Shown here: positions 38,051-45,053 of the stretch, piece by piece
Layout of the letters: every line of letters begins with the position of its first letter
Numbering within the stretch: position 1 is the stretch's first letter
DNA from: Acidobacteriota bacterium
GTDB lineage: Bacteria; Acidobacteriota; Polarisedimenticolia; J045
Direction: 5' to 3'
Length of the DNA stretch: 49,993 bases
NCBI GenBank assembly: GCA_003696075.1
Contig: RFHH01000061.1
Span: forward strand, 1 to 49,993
Notes under the pieces: model-generated
Told to the model about the DNA's origin: nothing
Databases searched by the model: none
The model's input: the letters and a program-made list of their open reading frames with translations, nothing else
Position numbers and translations under genes: made by a program

Positions 38051-39476
38051 CGGAACGCCGGAGGCTCCGGGACGCGCCGACCCGGGCAGGGTCCTGATCG
38101 TCGACGACGAGCGCGGCGTGCGCGAGGTCACCGCGCACCGGCTCAAGGCTCTCGGGCACGAAGTCGACGACGTGGGCAGCCTCGCGCAGGCGGCGGCGAG
38201 GGTTCACGCGCGGCCCTACGACGTCGTCCTCACCGACCTGATGCTGGCGGACGGGACGGGGATCGATCTGCTCGAGCAGGTGAAGGCGGACGGACTCGAT
38301 GTCGAGGTGATCATCATGACGGGCCGCGGCGGCGTCGAGGATGCCGTTCGCGCCATCCGCCGGGGCGCCTACGACTTCATCACCAAGCCACTCGACCGGA
38401 CCCGATTGGAGCTGGTGATCAGCAAGGCTCTCGAGAAGCGGAGGCTGGAACGGGACCTGGCGAGACTTTCGCGGGGCGAACGCGACGGATTCGGCGATCT
38501 GGTCGGCTCCTCGGCGCCGATGCAGGCGCTTTACCGGGTGCTCGAGAAGGCGGCGGAGAGCGACAGCACCGTGCTCCTTCTCGGCGAATCGGGCACCGGG
38601 AAGGAAGTGGCGGCGCGGGCGATCCACGAGCGTTCGAAGCGTCGCGGCGGCCCGTTCGTGCCGGTGCACTGCGGGGCCCTGCCGCGCGATCTGCTCGAAA
38701 GCGAGCTGTTCGGCCATCGTCGGGGCGCCTTCACCGGGGCCGATCGCGACAAGCGCGGCCTGATCGCGGCGGCGGACGGCGGGACGCTCTTCCTGGACGA
38801 GCTGGGAACCGCGCCTCCGGCGTTGCAGGTCAAGCTCCTCCGGGTCCTCCAGGAGCACTGCGTGCGTCCTCTCGGCGGCGTCGAGGACGTCAAGGTCGAC
38901 GTGCGCGTCATCGCCGCGACGAACGCCGACCTGGACGCCGAGATCGAGGCGGGACGTTTCCGGTCCGATCTTTATTTCCGCCTGGCGACCGTCGTCGTGA
39001 GGCTGCCGCCCCTTCGCGAGCACCGCGAGGACATCCCCCTGATGGTGGGTGTGCTGTGCGACCGTATCGCGCGGCGGACCGGACGGGCCGTCCGGTTGAG
39101 CCCCCGGGCGGTCGAGCGCCTGATGGCGTACGACTGGCCCGGCAACGTCCGGGAACTCGAGCACGTGATCGAACGTGCCGCGCTGCTGTGCGACGGCCCC
39201 TTGATCCGCGCCCGCGACCTGCCGCTCGATCCGCCCGCCGTCGAGAACCGGATCCCGACGCTGGAGGAGTTGGAGCGGGAGCACATCGAGCGCGTGCTCA
39301 AGCTGTGCGGCGGCAACAAGCTGAAGGCGGCGCGCCTGCTCGGGATCCCCCGGGGAAACCTGTACCGGCGCCTGCAGCGGTACGGGATCGGCCGGGACGG
39401 CTCGGCCGGCGGAGCGGAGGCGCGAACGCCGGGAAAGGGCGTCCCGGGGACGAAGCCTCCCGCCGGGGGGCCTTGA
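38040..39476 (+). CDS. NtrC-family sigma54-dependent response regulator
   Basis: 478 residues. The receiver domain (15-130) has acidic DDE, phospho-acceptor D66 in LTDLML, and K in FITKPLD. The AAA+ domain (about 155-390) has Walker A GESGTGKE (182-189), the sigma54-contact loop GAFTGA (229-234), Walker B LFLDELG, and an Arg finger region FRSDLYFRLATVVVRLPPLR. A Fis-type helix-turn-helix (about 425-450) has GGNKLKAARLLGIPRGNLYR. When phosphorylated it should form a ring that opens sigma54 promoters. The nearest such promoter is at 40329-40344 and is a plausible target. The tail after residue 455 is Gly/Pro-rich. Confidence 0.92.
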   Translation: MTTDGTPEAPGRADPGRVLIVDDERGVREVTAHRLKALGHEVDDVGSLAQAAARVHARPYDVVLTDLMLADGTGIDLLEQVKADGLDVEVIIMTGRGGVEDAVRAIRRGAYDFITKPLDRTRLELVISKALEKRRLERDLARLSRGERDGFGDLVGSSAPMQALYRVLEKAAESDSTVLLLGESGTGKEVAARAIHERSKRRGGPFVPVHCGALPRDLLESELFGHRRGAFTGADRDKRGLIAAADGGTLFLDELGTAPPALQVKLLRVLQEHCVRPLGGVEDVKVDVRVIAATNADLDAEIEAGRFRSDLYFRLATVVVRLPPLREHREDIPLMVGVLCDRIARRTGRAVRLSPRAVERLMAYDWPGNVRELEHVIERAALLCDGPLIRARDLPLDPPAVENRIPTLEELEREHIERVLKLCGGNKLKAARLLGIPRGNLYRRLQRYGIGRDGSAGGAEARTPGKGVPGTKPPAGGP

Positions 39477-39823
39477 GCAGAAGCGGTCAGCGACCGCCGG
39501 AGGCGGGGCGAGCGGCGTCCGCGGCGGCGCGCGCCGGCATCCGGCCCGGCGGCGGATCGCTCGCCATCGCGCGGGACGGCCGGGGCCAGAGCCGCGGGAC
39601 GGGCACCCGCTAGGGCGGCGACCGGCAGCCTCTCGGTGTACCGAGATGCCGCCGGCCGCGCCTCCCGGGGCCAACGCTGGGGCGGCCCACCTCTGACGCG
39701 CAGTCGGCCCGCGGGACCGCCGGCGCCGGGACGACCGGCCAGCGGGCCGGCCGTGCCGCTGCCCGCCGGCAGCGCGAAGGCCGGCTCCCGGATCGCGACG
39801 AGAGTGTGGCCGGGCGCGGGCAC

Positions 39824-39839
39824 TGTCCGCCCGCGGACA
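39824..39839. repeat. Perfect inverted repeat, candidate enhancer site
   Basis: TGTCCGC-CC-GCGGACA: 7-bp arms with a 2-base centre, the right size for a dimeric Fis-type helix-turn-helix. It lies about 530 bases upstream of the sigma54 start point. A half-site (GCGGACA) recurs at 40212-40218. Confidence 0.35.
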
Positions 39840-40275
39840 AAAGGCGGCGCCTCAGCGCGCTCCGGCTGACGTGGAGTGTCACCTCCCGCGCCGGGCTCCG
39901 GGCCGCCGGAGCGCCGTCCGGACGGGAGAGGGAACTCCCCGACAACGGGAACGTCAGGCACCCGGCGAACCGCCGATCGTCGAGGGCTCCCGGTGCGCCC
40001 ACCGGCGTCCGCTGGCCGGGCCGGCTCCGCCGGTCGCCGGAAAACCGCTGTGCGGAGCGGACTTCCGCCGATGGCACGGTCGGCCCCGGCGGTCTCCCCG
40101 GCGGGATGACGGACCGGGAGCGCTCGACGCCGAGGGTCGCACACCGCCGGCACCAGCCCCCGGCGGGAGCCGCGCCGGAACGCGAGGACCTCCGGGCCCC
40201 AGCGTCCCCCAGCGGACACTTTCGGAGCGCGCCGCGACGGTGCCGGGCGAGGCCTCGGGGCCCCCGACGCCGCTA

Positions 40276-40312
40276 AGGATCGGTCCTGCGCGGCCGAAGA
40301 GAGGATCGGTCC
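40276..40312. repeat. Direct repeat just upstream of the sigma54 promoter
   Basis: AGGATCGGTCC occurs twice with 26 bases between starts. Each copy is an imperfect dyad (GGA-TCGG-TCC). They lie about 45-80 bases before the predicted start point, so they could be activator or repressor sites. Confidence 0.4.
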
Positions 40313-40328
40313 CGGCGGACGCTCCCTC

Positions 40329-40344
40329 TGGCACGCCCGTTGCT
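40329..40344 (+). promoter_or_regulatory. Sigma54 (RpoN) -24/-12 promoter
   Basis: TGGCACGCCCGTTGCT matches the consensus TGGCACG-N4-TTGCW at every defined position, preceded by the usual pyrimidine. The start point would be near 40355, 31 bases before the first of three closely spaced genes. An NtrC-class activator with the GAFTGA loop is encoded just upstream. Confidence 0.85.
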
Positions 40345-40385
40345 CGGAAGGGAGCGCCCGAACGGAAACGAAATCGGGGGAGACG

Positions 40386-40718
40386 ATGGAACGAGCCCAC
40401 ACCGGACCCCAGATCACCGCACGGCGCGAGGGGAGCCCCCATGCCCTCCGTCCGGTCGACGCCTTCGTCGTCGGCGGCGACGTCGCCTGGGAAACCGGCG
40501 AGAACCTGTGGCTGCTCCTCTCCCGCCCTGGCGAGAAGTTGATCGATTTCTTCATCGAGGACGAGGACGACGCTCCCAGCGTCGCCGCCGACCCGGCGCC
40601 GTTCGCGTGCGCGGGCGTGCGTCCCGACGGGACCGTTCTCGTGGGTGCGATCGACTGGGAGACGGATCGTTTCCTCTCCGAGCTGTTGGACGAGCAAGAA
40701 GAGGCCGCTCGACGCTGA
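40386..40718 (+). CDS. Small acidic protein of unknown function
   Basis: 110 residues, ATG preceded by GGGGGAGA. No signal peptide or membrane segment. It has an alternating hydrophobic/charged pattern with a central LWLLLSRPGEKLIDFFIEDE and a very acidic stretch, ending in FLSELLDEQEEAARR. I recognise no family. It is the first gene under the sigma54 promoter, and the next ATG follows after 15 bases. A regulatory or adaptor role is inferred from context only. Confidence 0.55.
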   Translation: MERAHTGPQITARREGSPHALRPVDAFVVGGDVAWETGENLWLLLSRPGEKLIDFFIEDEDDAPSVAADPAPFACAGVRPDGTVLVGAIDWETDRFLSELLDEQEEAARR

Positions 40719-40733
40719 GCGGCAGGGGGAATC

Positions 40734-41003
40734 ATGGGCACCACCGTGCTGGAATCGACCACCGACCGCCGGGACACCGACTCGCGAACCACGTTCCACG
40801 ACCTCGAGCCGCGCCTCGAGGCGGTGGACCGGGAGCGACTGCAGGCCTTCGCCTCCACGCTGGCGGCGCAACTCGTCGCCGAGGCGATGGACGAGCGGGC
40901 GGAACGGGTCGCCCTCGTCTGCGGCGGGAGGCGGATCGAGGCGGTCCCGCTGGACCCGCGCCGGATCGTGCGGGCGATGGCCCGTCACGCCTGCTTCAAC
41001 TGA
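40734..41003 (+). CDS. Small protein of unknown function
   Basis: 89 residues, mostly one long helix (DLEPRLEAVDRERLQAFAST) followed by a short beta pair (ERVALVCGGRRIEAVPLDP) and a final helix. No family is recognised and no export signal is seen. It is the second gene of the sigma54 unit. AGGGGGAATC precedes the ATG. The downstream start is 11 bases after its stop, so translation is likely coupled. Confidence 0.5.
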   Translation: MGTTVLESTTDRRDTDSRTTFHDLEPRLEAVDRERLQAFASTLAAQLVAEAMDERAERVALVCGGRRIEAVPLDPRRIVRAMARHACFN

Positions 41004-41014
41004 TCTCCGCGCCG

Positions 41015-41662
41015 ATGACCGTCGCCCTGCCGACAAAGGCCGCCCAAAGAAGCGGTTCCGCCTTCGGACGCCTGCTGGCGCGGATCGCTCACGACATGAA
41101 CAACTGCCTCGCCCGCATCAACGGCAAGGCGGAACTGGCCTTGATGCTCGATCGGCCGGAGCGGTTCCGCTCCGCCCTCGAAGAGGTGCTCGCGGCGGGG
41201 CAGCGGGCGAGCGTCCTGGTGGCCGACTTCCAGCGGGTGCTCGCGTGGCGAGGGCTGCGTCCGGGGTGCGAGGAAGGCGCCATTCCCCTGATCGATGCGC
41301 TCTCCGTGGCCGCCCGTCTCTGGTCGGGCCCGCGGGAGGAGTCGGGAGGTCTCGTCGCCGGCGGGACCGGCCCGCGGGTGGATCCGCCCGTGGCCGCCGC
41401 TCTCGTCATCGCTCTCGGCGCGATCGTGGCCGAGGCGGCGCGCGCGGCACCACCCGGTGCCGTTTGCCGTCTGGAAGCGCTCGACGGTCCCCGAGGCTGG
41501 CGCGCCGCCGTCGTCGTTCCCGGGCTCAGCCTGCCGCGCGAACGGATGCGGGAGCTGGAGGGTGCGGAGGAGGAAGGAGACCTCGCTGCGGCGGTCGCCA
41601 CGCTTCGAGAGGCCGGCGCGACGATTCACGTCGACGGCGACCGCATCGTGATCGACGGCTGA
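41015..41662 (+). CDS. DHp phosphotransfer protein with degenerate ATPase half (Spo0B/ChpT-like)
   Basis: 215 residues. Residues 15-75 form a kinase-type dimerisation helix pair, with H26 in LARIAHDMNNCLARINGKAE, the H-D-x-N-N variant of the H-box. The remaining 130 residues follow the layout of a HATPase domain without its ligands. The N-box position reads ALGAIVAEAARAAPPGAVC (no Asn), the G1/D-box reads VVVPGLSLP (no Asp-x-Gly), and the G2 region reads EEGDLAAAVATLREAGATIH. ATP binding is therefore unlikely. This is the build of histidine phosphotransferases such as Spo0B and ChpT. It should pass phosphate between receivers, perhaps to the NtrC-class regulator. It ends 17 bases before the convergent protease gene. 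Confidence 0.65.
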   Translation: MTVALPTKAAQRSGSAFGRLLARIAHDMNNCLARINGKAELALMLDRPERFRSALEEVLAAGQRASVLVADFQRVLAWRGLRPGCEEGAIPLIDALSVAARLWSGPREESGGLVAGGTGPRVDPPVAAALVIALGAIVAEAARAAPPGAVCRLEALDGPRGWRAAVVVPGLSLPRERMRELEGAEEEGDLAAAVATLREAGATIHVDGDRIVIDG

Positions 41663-41679
41663 CACCCGGCGGGACCGCT

Positions 41680-42765
41680 TCAAGCGAACCCGCGTCGCCG
41701 GTGCGACGCCACCACGCCGCCGAACACGAACGTCACGAGAAGCAGCACGAAGGGCACCGGCGGGAGCAGCGGCCCTCCCGCCTGGTCGGCGGGAGCCGGC
41801 AGGATTCCAGCGACTGCCCAGTTCACGACGGTGTGCACGAGCATCACCAGGTAGAGATTGCGCGAAGTCTCGAGCAAGACCCCGAGCAGCGCCCCGAACA
41901 CCAGCACGAAGAGCAACGACGGCACGGCGCCACGGAGATCCGCCGACGGGTCGATGTGCTCGACGGCGAAGCCCACCGAGACGGCGCCGATCGCGATCGT
42001 CCTCGCCGGGCGCCCCTCTCCGAGACCCGATTCGGCGAGAAGGCGCGCCAGCGCCGTCTGGATCAACCCCCGGTAGTAGAGCTCTTCCGCGATGCCACGA
42101 ACGAGCTGGGAAGAGGCGACCAGCCATAGGAGCGCACCGGCGGCCGCCGGCCGCGTCCAGTGGAGACCTCCCTCGAGCGCTCCCACGGCCGCGGGCAGCG
42201 CGATCAGAGCGGCGAGCGACCCGCCGAGAAGCGCCAGCGCACTTCCGAGGCGAATCGGTTCGAGGAGCCGTGCGAGACGCGGCCGGATCGGCCGCAGGAG
42301 GAGCGCGCCGGCAAGGCCGACGCCCGCGAGCGCGAGACCGGTCCAAAGGCGATAGGCGGCGTCCGCAGCGCGCGGGTCGTGGAAGCGGCGCCCGATCCAG
42401 CCGTACGCCCCGTCGAGCAGCTCTTCGGTGATCCACTTCTCCAGGAAGAGCAGCAGGAGGAACGGCAGCAGCTTCCCGAGGGTCAGGCGTGCACCTCGCC
42501 GCTCGGGCGGCTCGAGCCGATCCGCGCCGGTGACCCATGCCGCCGCGGCGCCCGCGGCCATCGCGAAGACCGTCCAGCCGAGGAGGCTCCCCGCGGGTCC
42601 CGGGAGGAGGCGAGGAGTTCCATCGTGGAAGGAGCGGAGCAGGCTGGCCCCTCCGATCCCGGCGAGGAGCACCGTGATCGCCAGGGGCGGCGGCCAGGGG
42701 CGCCGCAGCAAGGCGGACAGGCCGGTCACGTCGTCCAAGGTGCGGCGCGCCCGGCGAAGCCGCAA
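41680..42765 (-). CDS. CPBP-family (CAAX/Abi) intramembrane metalloprotease
   Basis: 361 residues with about eight membrane helices. The CPBP motifs are present: motif 1 GIAEELYYRGLIQ (E227-E228 and R), motif 2 FAVEHI with the metal-ligand-type His, and motif 3 LVMLVHTVVNW. Family members are zinc-dependent (Rce1-like) proteases or bacteriocin-immunity-type proteins; the substrate is unknown. The start is uncertain: TTG at 42765 gives the longest form, while a GTG at 42729 removes 12 basic residues; neither has a strong ribosome site. Nothing nearby suggests a bacteriocin cluster. Confidence 0.78.
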   Translation of the reverse strand: MRLRRARRTLDDVTGLSALLRRPWPPPLAITVLLAGIGGASLLRSFHDGTPRLLPGPAGSLLGWTVFAMAAGAAAAWVTGADRLEPPERRGARLTLGKLLPFLLLLFLEKWITEELLDGAYGWIGRRFHDPRAADAAYRLWTGLALAGVGLAGALLLRPIRPRLARLLEPIRLGSALALLGGSLAALIALPAAVGALEGGLHWTRPAAAGALLWLVASSQLVRGIAEELYYRGLIQTALARLLAESGLGEGRPARTIAIGAVSVGFAVEHIDPSADLRGAVPSLLFVLVFGALLGVLLETSRNLYLVMLVHTVVNWAVAGILPAPADQAGGPLLPPVPFVLLLVTFVFGGVVASHRRRGFA

Positions 42766-42875
42766 CCGCCGTCCGTGCGACGGCGCCGACCGCCCGGCGC
42801 TCCTCCCCTTTCGGGCCCGGACCCTTCTCGACTAGGATGGCGGGGGTGGAAGACAGGGCCGCGGGGAGTCCTTCG

Positions 42876-43415
42876 ATGTCGGTTCCGGTGGTGGACAGGA
42901 CGACGCCGGTTTTGCTGGGCGGGCTGATCGGGGCCGCTCTCGGGTTCCTCCCGCCATGCTGTGTTCCCTGCTGTTGCGTTCAGGCCCTTTTCGCCGGCCT
43001 GATCGCCGGAGCGCTGTACGCTCGGGCCGCCGCCGGGGCCGGGCACTTCCCCGACGCCACGGAAGGCCTCCTCCCCGGCCTGCTCGCCGGTCTTCTCGCC
43101 GGCGCGATCGACGCCATCCTGCTGGGCGCGCTCCAGCTTCTCGCGGTGTCGTTCCAATGGATGCCGGCCGAGCCGATCGCGCCGGTCCCCGGTATGCATC
43201 CCGGGCTGGCGTCGCTGTTCGAGACCTTCGGCCGGCTCCAGAAGACCGGCGCGGGACTGGCACTCCTGTTCCTCGTTCGGTTCGTCACCAGTGCCGTGAT
43301 CTCCTCGCTCGTCGGAGCTCTGTTCGGCATGGCCGGTGTGGCCCTGTTCCGGAAGCCGGCGGAGGGGATCGGCGCCGGTGAGACGAGGGGCGGTCCCGGG
43401 TCCCTGCCGGGCTGA
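42876..43415 (+). CDS. Cys-rich multi-pass membrane protein, unknown
   Basis: 179 residues. The ATG chosen has GGGGAG 7 nt upstream; an ATG at 42837 would add 13 residues without a ribosome site. The first hydrophobic segment contains the unusual cluster LPPCCVPCCCVQALFAG, five cysteines within eight residues. It is followed by Gly/Ala/Leu-rich helices (GLLPGLLAGLLAGAIDAILL) and two later helices. The Gly-rich hydrophobic composition is that of DUF4199- or Tim17-like small membrane proteins, but I do not recognise a family. The cysteine cluster could bind metal or be acylated. It is adjacent to tRNA-Sec but on the opposite strand. Confidence 0.6.
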   Translation: MSVPVVDRTTPVLLGGLIGAALGFLPPCCVPCCCVQALFAGLIAGALYARAAAGAGHFPDATEGLLPGLLAGLLAGAIDAILLGALQLLAVSFQWMPAEPIAPVPGMHPGLASLFETFGRLQKTGAGLALLFLVRFVTSAVISSLVGALFGMAGVALFRKPAEGIGAGETRGGPGSLPG

Positions 43416-43433
43416 GGGCGGCGGTGAGCGAAG

Positions 43434-43533
43434 TGGCGGAAGCGCGTGGGAATCGAACCCACCCCCCGGCGGGGCGACCGCCGGGGCGACCGGTTTTGAA
43501 GACCGGGAGGGCCACCAGGCCCCGTTCGCTTCC
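43434..43533 (-). tRNA. selC: Selenocysteine tRNA (anticodon UCA)
   Basis: 100 nt with an encoded CCA. The acceptor stem GGAAGCG pairs with CGCTTCC. The D-arm is the extended tRNA-Sec type (GGGGCCTGGTGGCCCT). The anticodon stem CCGGT/ACCGG encloses CTTCAAA with anticodon TCA. The very long variable arm CCCCGGCGG/CCGCCGGGG and the T arm GTGGG-TTCGATT-CCCAC are present. The length, UCA anticodon and long variable arm are diagnostic. The host therefore inserts selenocysteine at UGA; selA, selB and selD are not in the window. Confidence 0.95.
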
Positions 43534-43550
43534 CCGTGACGCGGCTGCCG

Positions 43551-43556
43551 ATTCTA
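43551..43556 (-). promoter_or_regulatory. Possible -10 box of selC (TAGAAT)
   Basis: TAGAAT on the minus strand ends 17 bases before the mature tRNA 5' end, a normal distance. No good -35 hexamer is seen in the GC-rich DNA beyond it. Confidence 0.4.
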
Positions 43557-43639
43557 CACGGGGCGGGGAAAGCCGCGCCGCGCCGCTCGGCGGGATGGCG
43601 GCGCGCTCCGGGAAGGGCGGTGCGGGCTGGGCCGTGTAG
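43554..43639. promoter_or_regulatory. Inverted repeat enclosing the leader of the metal-transporter-like gene
   Basis: CTACACGG (43554-43561) and CCGTGTAG (43632-43639) are a perfect 8-bp inverted pair around 70 bases that hold further GC stems (GCGCCGCGCC / GGCGGCGCGC). It ends 15 bases before the GTG. It could be a structured leader or, because it overlaps the selC -10 region, chance complementarity. Confidence 0.35.
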
Positions 43640-43654
43640 GGGGAGGACGAAGGA

Positions 43655-44371
43655 GTGACCGGATCCCCGCTCGCGATGTTGACCGTCACCGCCGCGGCCG
43701 TGGGGGTGATCCACACCCTGATGGGACCGGATCACTACGTCCCGTTCGTGGTGATGGCGCGCGTCCGGGGCTGGAGCCTGCGGCGCACGCTCGCGGTGAC
43801 CCTGGCGTGCGGGGTCGGGCATGTGGGCAGCTCGGTGCTGCTCGGCGCCGTCGGCGTGGCTCTCGGGCTGGCCGTCGCGGGCTTGACCGCACTCGAGAGC
43901 CTGCGCGGAACGGTCGCGTCGTGGACCATGATCGGTTTCGGGCTCGCTTACGCGGCGTGGGGCTGGCGCCGGGCGGTGCGCGGGAGGCCCCACGCTCACT
44001 GGCACACCCACGCCGACGGGACCTGTCACCGGCACGTGCACCGCCACGAGGGGGAGCACGCGCACGTGCACGCCGAGGGCGATCGCGAAGGGGCCTCGCT
44101 GACGCCGTGGATCCTCTTCACGGTGTTCGTGTTCGGTCCCTGCGAACCGCTGATCCCGCTTCTGATGTACCCCGCGGCGGAGCACAGCGCGCGGGGCGTG
44201 GTGCTGGTCACCCTCGTGTTCGGTGCGGCCACGCTGGGGACGATGGCGGCCACCGTGGGGGCGGGCTTCGCGGGAATCCGCCGCCTGCCCCTGGGACCCC
44301 TCGAGCGGTACGCCCACGTCATGGCGGGTGCCACCCTGGCGGCGTGCGGGGTGGCCATGCGGTACCTCTGA
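43655..44371 (+). CDS. Nickel/cobalt transporter-like membrane protein with His-rich loop
   Basis: 238 residues, about six helices. The first helix has HTLMGPDHYVPFV (H20 and D26-H27), the H-x5-D-H form of the Ni/Co transporter signature (NiCoT/UreH/RcnA superfamily), and the second has ACGVGHVGSS. A cytoplasmic loop (about 112-146) carries about a dozen histidines (HAHWHTHADGTCHRHVHRHE), a typical metal-sensing or buffering loop. Uptake or export of Ni2+ or Co2+ is inferred; the direction cannot be decided. The GTG has GGGGAGG 8 nt upstream. No metalloenzyme gene lies nearby, although Ni and Se are often used together in NiFeSe hydrogenases. Confidence 0.75.
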   Translation: MTGSPLAMLTVTAAAVGVIHTLMGPDHYVPFVVMARVRGWSLRRTLAVTLACGVGHVGSSVLLGAVGVALGLAVAGLTALESLRGTVASWTMIGFGLAYAAWGWRRAVRGRPHAHWHTHADGTCHRHVHRHEGEHAHVHAEGDREGASLTPWILFTVFVFGPCEPLIPLLMYPAAEHSARGVVLVTLVFGAATLGTMAATVGAGFAGIRRLPLGPLERYAHVMAGATLAACGVAMRYL

Positions 44372-44990
44372 CGCGCTCCTTTTCCGCAAGCGCCGGTGTC
44401 CAGGCGGCGGAGCCGGCGTCCCCTCCGCACCGGCCGCCCCAGCGAGGCCACGCCCGCGAACGCTTCCGCCCCGGCCGGGTCGGCATGCCGATCGCCGCGG
44501 CTCGTGCCGGCTGGCGGGGGAATGTAAGCGACGCGCCCGGCTCGAACCGGTCCGCCCCGTCCGGGGGAAGCCGGTCGGGAAACTCCCCCTGGATCGGCAG
44601 GCACCGGCGGGTGGGATCGGTACGGCAGGTGGCGGAGGGCGCCCGTGAGGACGCCGAGGGTGCAGGCGGCCCGGCGCTCGCTCCCGCCCCCGCTGGGGGG
44701 ATCGAACAGGGCGAAGGCGGATCCGGGAATGCGGCAGCGGCCGTCAGGGCCGAAGGCGGAGGAGCCGCAGCTGCGGCGGCACCAGGAGCCGGTGAAACGC
44801 CGAACGGACGTCAGGCGGGTACGGGACGTCCGCCTCGGCGACGCGGTTTCCAGACGCCGCACCGGGGAGGCAGGGCCTCTCGGGAACCGCGGGGGCGCGA
44901 ATTCCGCACGACCGCTCCGAAGGAACGGGAGCACCGCGCAGGGATCGCTGCCAGGCCGGACGCGGCCGGAAGGCGCGGCGCACTCCGGGG
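44372..44990. other. Non-coding stretch after the metal transporter
   Basis: About 620 bases of GC-rich DNA with no supported gene on either strand. I checked for a cobalamin riboswitch because of GGTGC/GCCGG-type words on both strands, but a B12 box with its partner stems was not found. There are some G/C-rich inverted repeats and no tRNA. Confidence 0.4.
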
Positions 44991-44996
44991 TAAAAT
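44991..44996 (+). promoter_or_regulatory. Possible -10 box (TAAAAT)
   Basis: TAAAAT (5 of 6 to consensus) stands out in GC-rich DNA, 57 bases before the FAD monooxygenase ATG. No clear -35 box is at 16-18 bases. Confidence 0.35.
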
Positions 44997-45053
44997 GCCG
45001 AACGGAATTCGCCGTCCATCACCCGCCGCTCCGCCCTGGAAACGGGGGTTCGG

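Larger units (their letters stand above)
39477..40328. other. Long non-coding region upstream of the sigma54 promoter
   Basis: About 850 bases without a supported gene, the longest empty stretch in this half of the window. It contains a perfect 7-bp inverted repeat (39824-39839) and an 11-bp direct repeat (40276-40312), both listed separately. The half-site word GCGGAC recurs several times (39833, 40066, 40212 and 40314). Such regions commonly hold enhancer sites and a DNA-bending site for sigma54 activators. An unannotated small RNA is possible, but nothing in it is diagnostic. Confidence 0.45.

Noticed and set aside
39610-40077. A 155-residue minus-strand gene in the long gap upstream of the sigma54 promoter
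   Set aside because: The composition is Arg/Ser/Pro-rich without secondary-structure or domain pattern, and no ribosome site is seen. It is probably an open frame by GC bias.
41680-42765. Abortive-infection phage defence protein
   Set aside because: The CPBP/Abi label alone is not evidence of phage defence; no other defence gene is nearby and housekeeping CPBP proteases are common.
43655-44371. Selenoprotein with in-frame TGA near selC
   Set aside because: The gene ends at a family-typical C-terminus, and the sequence after its stop shows no conserved continuation or SECIS-like hairpin.
44372-45053. Cobalamin riboswitch
   Set aside because: GC-rich words resembling parts of it were seen on both strands, but the B12 box and the ordered stems were not found, and the gene downstream is an FAD monooxygenase with no cobalamin link.
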